Source: JBCBSP01 sp964561235 (GTDB lineage: Bacteria; Pseudomonadota; Alphaproteobacteria; Caulobacterales; Maricaulaceae). From it: a stretch of DNA of 8,688 nt. Below, in pieces: positions 5,837-8,688 of the stretch; the first letter of the stretch is position 1; each line of letters begins with the position of its first letter. The notes under the pieces were generated by a model. That model did no database searches. It was not told the origin of the DNA and worked only from the letters and a program-made list of their open reading frames with translations. Both the position numbers and the translations under genes were made by a program. Location: contig CAZLOV010000102.1 of assembly GCA_964561235.1 (NCBI GenBank), forward strand, positions 1 through 8,688, written 5' to 3'.

Positions 5837-7084
5837 TCAGCTGCGTCCGGCGTCTTGAGGCAGTCGGGCGATCAAGCGCTCAACATCCCCTTCGGCGTCG
5901 AGCTCAGGCCATGTCTCCAGCGCCTGGCGCGCTGCGATGCGGGCGTCTTCATTCCGTCCGCGGGCGAGGTAACGGCGAATAAGCTCCAGGACGTCGTCCC
6001 GGCAGGCCGGGTCGAGGCGCCCGGTCATGTTCAGACCGGACCGGGTTGCGATCTCGACGGCGAATATTTCGCGATCGACGGCGCCGAAGCTGTACTTGTA
6101 CGGCTCGTCGCCCAGTGTGAAATCGTAGCGTTCAAGCCCGTTGGCGATGGACCAGCGGATGCAGTGAGCGTGGAGCAATAGCCCTGCGGCGAGGTCCTGG
6201 ACGCGCTCGTCTCTCGCGCCGACATGGAAGAGGGCATGGCGCTTCACCGGGTCGATGTAATAGGCGTGGACGGCGACGGGACGTCCCGCGCGCCAGAGAA
6301 TGAACAGCTGAGCCATCCCGCTCGCCAGCCCGATCATGACGACATCCCGGAACTGCTTGGCGATCTTGCTCGCGCGTTTCTGCCCTTTGCGCCCGGCGTA
6401 CTGAAGAAACCAGAGCTCGGAGAGGATCGCCGCATCCTGCTTGTAGGTCTCCGGCCGCGACCGGGTGATGCGCAGGCCCTCGTCACCGTCCAGACGCCGC
6501 AGCAGGCGCCGCAGTTTCTGGCGCGACCCGGCGCTTAGACTGTCGAGATAATCGGCAAAGGCGGAAGGCAGATCGATTGCGGGACAGCGCAGATTGTTCG
6601 TCCGCCCATCATTGATCGTGCGCTCCACGGGCCGCGCCGCGAAGACTTGCGGATCGAAATCACGTGTGAACGCCTCGAGCCGGCTTTGCGGCCCGCTGAA
6701 ATAGCTTAGCACGATCCGGGCGAACGGCGTTTCCCTGATCTGGCCCGCAAAGGCTGCGCAGACCGCCTGTTCATGCGCCGGGTCGCAGAGTATGCCCGTG
6801 TAATCCGCGTCGAAGACATGCCCCAGCATTTCAAGAACGTTGTGGAGGCGCGTCTCCGGCTTGCTCCATCGCGTCGTCACCAGCAGCGGCAAGACGCCGA
6901 TGAGGCGATTGTCCGGAGACCAGGCGGCAAGTACGCGAAATCGCCCGACAGCTCTGGACGCAATCGACGAAATGAACCGGGAAGAAAGATAGACATTGGC
7001 ATGGGGGTCGCTCTGGTACAGCTCGTCCCAGTCAACCTCCATCTCAAGAAGGCGCTGAAAATCAACAACGGTTTCTACGCGCAT
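5837..7084 (-). CDS. CelD/BcsL-like GNAT-fold acetyltransferase (Acetyltransf_6 type)
   Basis: A 415-residue cytosolic protein of the CelD/BcsL group, in which a double GNAT fold is proposed to transfer acyl or aminoacyl groups in polysaccharide or envelope synthesis. The C-terminal GNAT half shows an Arg/Lys-rich helix SRQKLRRLLRRL (187-198). It continues with LFILWRAGRPVAVHAYYID (260-278) and the diagnostic YDFTLGDEPYKYSFG (320-334). Residues 365-408 form an extra helical tail with a TPR-like look (ARGRNEDARIAARQALETWP). No glycan genes are adjacent, so substrate and pathway are unknown. The start at 7084 lacks a clear Shine-Dalgarno; ATG 7042 (residue 15) is an alternative. It is divergent from the flavoprotein gene and convergent with the receptor gene. 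Confidence 0.83.
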   Translation of the reverse strand: MRVETVVDFQRLLEMEVDWDELYQSDPHANVYLSSRFISSIASRAVGRFRVLAAWSPDNRLIGVLPLLVTTRWSKPETRLHNVLEMLGHVFDADYTGILCDPAHEQAVCAAFAGQIRETPFARIVLSYFSGPQSRLEAFTRDFDPQVFAARPVERTINDGRTNNLRCPAIDLPSAFADYLDSLSAGSRQKLRRLLRRLDGDEGLRITRSRPETYKQDAAILSELWFLQYAGRKGQKRASKIAKQFRDVVMIGLASGMAQLFILWRAGRPVAVHAYYIDPVKRHALFHVGARDERVQDLAAGLLLHAHCIRWSIANGLERYDFTLGDEPYKYSFGAVDREIFAVEIATRSGLNMTGRLDPACRDDVLELIRRYLARGRNEDARIAARQALETWPELDAEGDVERLIARLPQDAGRS

Positions 7085-7306
7085 GAGGTCGGGGCCTGCT
7101 TGATCGCCTGTGCTTGTAGGACAGCGGGCGACAAGCGGAAACCGGCCGCCGCTGTTTTGTCGCGTGGAAACGCCGCCTCAGGCCCGCCCCCGCCGCCGTG
7201 CTGCGGGCGGCCATGGACCTTGGATATCAGACCATTTTGATGCCGGGCGGCGTGCTATCGGATACGCGTCCGGTTTCCGCCGCCTGATCGAACCCTTGAG
7301 CCCGAG
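7085..7306. other. 222-bp divergent intergenic region
   Basis: This stretch separates the divergent acetyltransferase and flavoprotein genes and should contain both promoters. No confident -35/-10 pair or operator was recognised by eye. It is GC-rich, with an imperfect GCCCGC...GCGGGC inverted repeat near 7183-7208. Confidence 0.4.
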
Positions 7307-8503
7307 ATGACCGACACCATGCCTTCGCGCGTTGACGCGCTCGTCATCGGCGCCGGCGCCGCCGGGCTGTTCTATGGCGGGATCGCCGGACGCCGGGGCT
7401 TGAGCGTCTGCGTGATCGACCACGCCGCCAAGCCCGCCGAAAAGGTCCGCATTTCCGGGGGCGGGCGCTGCAATTTCACCAATCTCGAGACCGAGCCCGC
7501 CCGCTTCATTTCGGAGAACCCGCATTTCGCCAAATCCGCGCTCGCGCGCTATTCGCCGCAGGACTTCCTCGATCTGATGGGCCGCCACGGGCTGAGCTGG
7601 CATGAAAAGACGCTCGGCCAGCTGTTCTGCGACCAGAAATCGGGCGCGGTCATCACGATGCTGCTCGACGAGCTCGCCGCCGCAGGCGGTTGTCTGCAGC
7701 TGTCGACGCCGGTAACCGGTGTGAAGAAATCCCCGGAAGGCTTCCGGGCGGCGACGCCGGCGGGCGCGGTCGAGGCCAAGCGGCTGGTGATCGCCACCGG
7801 CGGGCTTTCGATCCCGAAAATGGGCGCGACGGGCTTCGCCTACGAGCTGGCGGAGCGGTTCGGCCATCGGATCGTGCCGCCGAGGCCTGCGCTCGTGCCG
7901 TTCGTGTTCGAGGGCTCCTGGAAGGAACGCTTTTCCGGCATATCCGGAGTTGCACACGCCGTGCATGCAGCCGCAGGCGGGGCGGCGTTCGGCGAGGCGA
8001 TGCTGTTCACCCATCGTGGCCTGTCCGGTCCGGCGATGCTGCAGGTCTCGAGTTACTGGCGCGAGGGCGAGGCGGTGGAGGTTGATCTCTTCGCCGGCGC
8101 GGACGGGGCGGCGCTGCTCAGGGCGCTCAAGGCGCAGCACCCGATGAAGAGCCTCGCCGGCGCGCTCGAGGCGGTTTTTCCCCGGCGTCTGGCGGACATG
8201 CTCGCGGAGGCGGGTCTTCTGCCGCGGATCGAGCGGCTCGCCGACGCCTCCCATGCCGCGCTGTCGGACGCCGCCGCGCGGCTTTCAGCCTGGCGGCTGC
8301 GGCCGGCAGGCACCGAGGGCTGGCGCACCGCGGAAGTGACGGCGGGCGGGATCGACACCGCCGGGCTGTCCTCGCGCACCATGGAAAGCCGGCATGTTCC
8401 GGGGCTCTTTTTCATCGGCGAATGCGTCGACGTCACCGGCTGGCTCGGCGGGTATAACTTCCAGTGGGCGTGGGCGAGCGCACACGCGGCTGCAACCGCC
8501 TGA
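7307..8503 (+). CDS. YhiN/HI0933-family NAD(P)/FAD-dependent flavoprotein
   Basis: A 398-residue soluble protein, the usual length for the YhiN/HI0933 family of FAD-binding proteins, whose physiological reaction is mostly unassigned. The Rossmann FAD site is VIGAGAAGL (13-21). Family signatures follow in order: RISGGGRCNFTN (48-59), VIATGGLSIPKMGATG (161-176) and FTHRGLSGPAMLQ (234-246). Near the C terminus come EVTAGGID (343-350), SRTMES (356-361), GLFFIGECVDVTGWLGG (366-382) and YNFQWAW. All expected signatures are present, so the protein looks intact. The start has only a weak upstream GAG; ATG 7319 is possible and would keep the whole FAD site. It is followed after about 140 bases by tuf, which appears to have its own promoter, so co-transcription is not needed. 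Confidence 0.94.
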   Translation: MTDTMPSRVDALVIGAGAAGLFYGGIAGRRGLSVCVIDHAAKPAEKVRISGGGRCNFTNLETEPARFISENPHFAKSALARYSPQDFLDLMGRHGLSWHEKTLGQLFCDQKSGAVITMLLDELAAAGGCLQLSTPVTGVKKSPEGFRAATPAGAVEAKRLVIATGGLSIPKMGATGFAYELAERFGHRIVPPRPALVPFVFEGSWKERFSGISGVAHAVHAAAGGAAFGEAMLFTHRGLSGPAMLQVSSYWREGEAVEVDLFAGADGAALLRALKAQHPMKSLAGALEAVFPRRLADMLAEAGLLPRIERLADASHAALSDAAARLSAWRLRPAGTEGWRTAEVTAGGIDTAGLSSRTMESRHVPGLFFIGECVDVTGWLGGYNFQWAWASAHAAATA

Positions 8504-8523
8504 GCCCAGAGCCCCGAGAAGGC

Positions 8524-8553
8524 TTGCCATTTCGCTGAACGCGCGTGTATGTC
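8524..8553 (+). promoter_or_regulatory. Putative tuf promoter
   Basis: TTGCCA at 8524-8529, preceded by C as in alphaproteobacterial housekeeping -35 boxes, is followed after 18 bases by TATGTC at 8548-8553. It would give a leader of about 85 bases for tuf. Matching is by eye and the -10 is imperfect. Confidence 0.4.
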
Positions 8554-8569
8554 GCGCGCTCGAACCCTC

Positions 8570-8584
8570 CGGGCGTCGCGCCCG
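8570..8584 (+). other. Short perfect hairpin in the tuf leader
   Basis: CGGGCG (8570-8575) and CGCCCG (8579-8584) form a 6-bp stem with a TCG loop, between the flavoprotein stop and tuf. An additional self-complementary CCCCGGGG lies at about 8604-8610. No T run follows, so it is more likely leader structure than a terminator; function unknown. Confidence 0.3.
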
Positions 8585-8644
8585 TACTGTCCATCCGCCT
8601 GTCCCCGGGGCCGGGCCCTGTCTGGTTGAGGAACGAGAAGAAGA

Positions 8645-8688
8645 ATGGCCAAGGAAAAGTTTGAGCGTACGAAGCCGCACGCGAACAT
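8645..8688 (+). CDS. tuf: Elongation factor Tu, first 14 codons (cut by window edge)
   Basis: The ATG at 8645 begins MAKEKFERTKPHAN, running off the right edge. This is the highly conserved N terminus of bacterial EF-Tu, the GTPase that delivers aminoacyl-tRNA to the ribosome; the MAKEKFER form is common in alphaproteobacteria. The G-domain P-loop would follow just beyond the window. A purine-rich leader with GAGGA at 8628-8632 (12 bases upstream) and GAGAAG at 8635-8640 (4 bases upstream) can supply ribosome binding. Alphaproteobacteria often carry two tuf copies. The tRNA-Gly at the other window end suggests this is the tufB-type copy linked to tRNA genes. Confidence 0.93.
   Translation, partial: MAKEKFERTKPHAN

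Noticed and set aside
7178..8254. 358-codon open frame on the - strand
   Set aside because: Antisense to the clearly intact YhiN-family gene; Arg-rich with no recognisable domain.
8504..8644. A tRNA gene just before tuf, as in the E. coli tufB cluster
   Set aside because: No T-loop motif with matching acceptor arms was found on either strand; TCGAACCC near 8560 lacks a proper T-stem and acceptor.

Overview
The window is about 8.7 kb of GC-rich chromosomal DNA from a Gram-negative bacterium, most likely an alphaproteobacterium. The evidence is a TonB-dependent receptor and a secreted outer-membrane barrel, EF-Tu starting MAKEKFERTKPHAN, a CelD/BcsL-type acetyltransferase and a Zur-like operator of the alphaproteobacterial type. 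Genus is not resolvable; a Caulobacterales/Maricaulales-like marine lineage is only a guess. No transposase, integrase, phage gene or CRISPR array is visible.

Layout: (1) 1-24, the 3' end of a tRNA-Gly, probably UCC anticodon. (2) 118-1679, a TetR-family repressor (-) divergent from a small outer-membrane beta-barrel protein (+), with a 23-bp dyad between them that looks like the TetR operator. (3) 1700-1739, a strong hairpin between converging genes. (4) 1785-3101, a secreted PhoA-superfamily alkaline phosphatase homologue (-). (5) 3102-3633, a 532-bp divergent intergenic region with hairpins and a Zur-like palindrome. (6) 3634-5757, a ZnuD-like TonB-dependent receptor (+) with two Glu-rich loops, followed by a textbook terminator. 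(7) 5837-7084, a CelD/BcsL-like GNAT-fold protein (-). (8) 7307-8503, a YhiN/HI0933-family flavoprotein (+). (9) 8645 to the right edge, the first codons of tuf.

The most interesting part is 1785-5757. The phosphatase homologue aligns well with E. coli PhoA around the active site. However, at all three positions of the zinc-binding histidines (PhoA His331, His370, His412) it has Asn, Ser and Asn, while the metal-binding carboxylates are kept. It lies divergent from a receptor that resembles the zinc importer ZnuD and has a Zur-like box upstream. A possible reading is a zinc-limitation locus: a zinc-uptake receptor paired with a phosphatase that may not need zinc. This is inference; the box is much nearer the receptor gene than the phosphatase gene.

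The two window edges also suggest something. tRNA-Gly(UCC) and tuf are close neighbours in the classical tRNA-tufB cluster of E. coli. Here about 8.6 kb of accessory-type genes lies between them, starting just after the tRNA 3' end. This could be an insertion into an ancestral cluster, although no integrase or attachment repeat is seen.
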